Positions 13,351 to 14,582 of a stretch of DNA of 14,582 nt are shown here, in pieces. A program made the translations under genes and the position numbers. Under the pieces are notes generated by a model. The model was not told where the DNA came from. It did not search any database and saw only the letters and a list, made by a program, of their open reading frames with translations. Source of the DNA: Pontimonas sp. (GTDB lineage Bacteria; Actinomycetota; Actinomycetes; Actinomycetales; Microbacteriaceae); the NCBI GenBank assembly GCA_017852615.1, contig JAFMKX010000025.1:1-14582 (forward strand), given 5' to 3'. The stretch's first letter is position 1. Each line of letters begins with the position of its first letter.

Positions 13351-14343
13351 TTAGATTTCTTCTTCGGTCTCTAGTCCGCTGTAAAAGCCAGAACCTTCAA
13401 AACCGGGCATGGGGTCCTTCAAGGAAAGGCCCATCTCTGCGAGCTTGTCGCGAACCTCGTCGACCGACTTCTGGCCGAAGTTGCGGATGTTCACCAACTG
13501 GTGCTCGGAGAGAGCAATGAGCTCGCTCACCGTGTTGATGCCTTCGCGCTTGAGGCAGTTGTAGCTGCGGACAGTCAAGTCGAGGTTCTCAATGGGCATA
13601 GCCATTTCGCTGGAGAGAACGGTCTCTACCGGTGCGGGACCGATTTCGATACCTTCTGCTTCAGTGTTGAGATCGCGAGCCAACCCGAAGAGTTCCACCA
13701 GCGTACGACCGGCCGAAGCAACAGCGTCACGAGGGGTCATCGAGGGCTTGGTCTCCACGTCCACGACCAAACGGTCAAAGTCGGTGCGCTCACCGGCACG
13801 AGTTGCCTCGACGCGGTAGGTGACCTTCAATACGGGCGAGTAGATCGAGTCGATGGGGACCTGACCAGCTTCGGCGTATTCGTTACGGTTTTGAACCGAG
13901 GACACATATCCACGACCGCGCTCGATGGTGAGCTCCAACTCGAAGTTGGCCTTGTCGTTCAAGGTGGCGATGTGCAGCTTGGGGTTGTGGATTTCCACAC
14001 CGGCGGGTGCCTGAATGTCAGCTGCGCTGACGGGGCCTGCCCCGGTCTTGCGCAGGTAGGCCGTGATGGGCTCGTCGTGCTCGCTCGAAACCACCAGGCT
14101 CTTGAGGTTCAAGATGATTTCGGTGACGTCTTCTTTCACACCGGCAACGGTCGAGAACTCGTGAAGCACACCGTCAATGCGGATGCTGGTTACTGCTGCT
14201 CCCGGAATCGAGGACAACAGGGTACGGCGCATGGAGTTACCCAGCGTGTAACCAAAACCTGGCTCTAGGGGCTCAATAACGAATGCTGAGCGGTTTTCGG
14301 ACAGGGATTCTTCTGTGAGGGTGGGGCGCTGTGCAATGAGCAC
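13351..14343 (-). CDS. rpoA: DNA-directed RNA polymerase subunit alpha
   Basis: The alpha dimer nucleates RNA polymerase assembly, and its C-terminal domain contacts UP elements and activators. The 330-residue protein has the N-terminal domain (FVIEPLEPGFGYTLGNSMRRTLLSSIPGAAVTSIRIDGVLHEF, 21-63, and EDVTEIILNLK), an acidic linker region, and the C-terminal HhH-type domain (ENLDLTVRSYNCLKREGINTVSELIALSE... RNFGQKSVDEVRDKLAEMGLSL, roughly 250-315). Length and order are normal for actinobacteria. The GTG at 14343 has AAAGGAAA about nine bases upstream. The gap to rpsK is 135 bases, with two hairpins, and the gene is probably transcribed from the upstream ribosomal operon. Confidence 0.98.
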   Translation of the reverse strand: MLIAQRPTLTEESLSENRSAFVIEPLEPGFGYTLGNSMRRTLLSSIPGAAVTSIRIDGVLHEFSTVAGVKEDVTEIILNLKSLVVSSEHDEPITAYLRKTGAGPVSAADIQAPAGVEIHNPKLHIATLNDKANFELELTIERGRGYVSSVQNRNEYAEAGQVPIDSIYSPVLKVTYRVEATRAGERTDFDRLVVDVETKPSMTPRDAVASAGRTLVELFGLARDLNTEAEGIEIGPAPVETVLSSEMAMPIENLDLTVRSYNCLKREGINTVSELIALSEHQLVNIRNFGQKSVDEVRDKLAEMGLSLKDPMPGFEGSGFYSGLETEEEI

Positions 14344-14363
14344 TGTGGTGTTTCCTTTCGGCT

Positions 14364-14385
14364 AAGTGTCCGCTATATGACACTT
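14364..14385 (-). other. Hairpin just upstream of the rpoA ribosome-binding site
   Basis: AAGTGTC and GACACTT form a perfect 7-bp stem with an 8-base AT-containing loop. It ends a few bases before the AAAGGAAA ribosome-binding site of rpoA. Together with the stem at 14442-14471 it structures the 135-base rpsK-rpoA gap. Role unknown. Confidence 0.45.
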
Positions 14386-14441
14386 GGTTGAGGATGCGGA
14401 GGGGACCGCGCTAACTATGGGGTTATAGGGGGTTGGAGGCT

Positions 14442-14471
14442 GTGGGAACTTCCCAATCAGGAAGCGCCCAC
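14442..14471 (-). other. Hairpin downstream of rpsK
   Basis: GTGGG/CCCAC and CTTCC/GGAAG form a 10-bp stem with a symmetrical 2x2 internal loop and a six-base apical loop. It starts seven bases after the rpsK stop. There is no T-run behind it on the minus strand, so partial termination or RNA processing between rpsK and rpoA is more likely than full termination. Confidence 0.5.
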
Positions 14472-14478
14472 GACCTCA

Positions 14479-14582
14479 CTACACGCGACGACGCTTGGGC
14501 GGACGGCAACCGTTGTGCGCCTGAGGCGTCACATCGGTAATCGAGCCCACCTCCAGGCCAGCGGCCTGGAGTGAACGAATCG
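14479..14582 (-). CDS. rpsK: 30S ribosomal protein S11, C-terminal fragment (5' end outside window)
   Basis: Only the last 34 residues or so are present. Translating the minus strand to the TAG at 14479 gives IRSLQAAGLEVGSI followed by TDVTPQAHNGCRPPKRRRV, the highly conserved C-terminus of S11, which lines the mRNA path near the Shine-Dalgarno helix of the 30S platform. The gene is cut by the right edge of the window. In related genomes it is preceded by rpsM, rpmJ and infA, and followed by rpoA as here. The call is firm despite the short fragment. Confidence 0.95.
   Translation of the reverse strand, partial: IRSLQAAGLEVGSITDVTPQAHNGCRPPKRRRV

Noticed and set aside
12671..13354. Plus-strand open frame of 227 codons opposite rplQ
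   Set aside because: It is the complement of L17; the apparent low-complexity protein is produced by the repetitive acidic tail codons read backwards.
13501..14268. Long plus-strand open frame of 255 codons opposite rpoA
   Set aside because: It lies wholly antisense to rpoA, which is unmistakable; its translation has no recognisable family pattern and no supporting start context.
1..14582. Defence island, prophage, insertion sequence or biosynthetic cluster
   Set aside because: Almost every gene is a recognisable housekeeping gene in an order expected for actinobacteria; I saw no transposase, integrase, attachment site or tRNA.

Overview
The window is a compact stretch of core chromosome from an actinobacterium, most likely a member of the Microbacteriaceae. 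I infer this from gene content and order: rpsK-rpoA-rplQ-truA-rplM-rpsI-glmM running into coaA, glmS, acpS, alr, the t6A genes and groES. Other actinobacterial signs are an S9 with a long N-terminal extension, an L17 with a long acidic tail, CIRCE-controlled groES and a THUMP-like methyltransferase. Base composition is moderately GC-rich and the gaps are very short (none reaches 300 bases). That would fit one of the streamlined aquatic Microbacteriaceae, but genus cannot be fixed from this sequence.

Layout, left to right. (1) 1-221: the N-terminal part of a RarD/EamA-type transporter on the minus strand, cut by the window edge. (2) 258-704: groES with its terminator hairpin downstream and, upstream, a promoter flanked by two CIRCE operators. 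(3) 724-1923: a divergent plus-strand methyltransferase gene with a THUMP-like C-terminus. (4) 1930-8289: a long minus-strand operon, transcribed glmS-acpS-alr-tsaE-tsaB-rimI-tsaD-DUF4190 protein. Six consecutive genes (acpS to tsaD) overlap by 4 to 17 bases. (5) 8361-9308: coaA, plus strand, divergent from glmS and convergent with glmM. (6) 9305-14582: a minus-strand transcription and translation operon, rpsK(partial)-rpoA-rplQ-truA-rplM-rpsI-glmM.

How the genes fit together. GlmS and GlmM are two steps of UDP-GlcNAc synthesis, and Alr makes D-alanine, so cell-wall precursor supply is represented in both operons. CoaA starts coenzyme A synthesis and AcpS uses CoA to charge acyl carrier protein. 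TsaB, TsaD and TsaE form the bacterial t6A tRNA-modification machinery, with RimI between tsaB and tsaD as is common. RpoA, S11, L17, L13, S9 and TruA are transcription, ribosome and tRNA functions. GroES is the heat-shock co-chaperonin; no groEL lies next to it.

I found no mobile element, phage gene, CRISPR array, tRNA or rRNA, and no convincing new system. The points that merit a second look are regulatory: the double CIRCE that also sits against the divergent methyltransferase, three starts that look leaderless (rarD, glmS, coaA), several hairpins in the ribosomal operon, and the uncharacterised methyltransferase itself.
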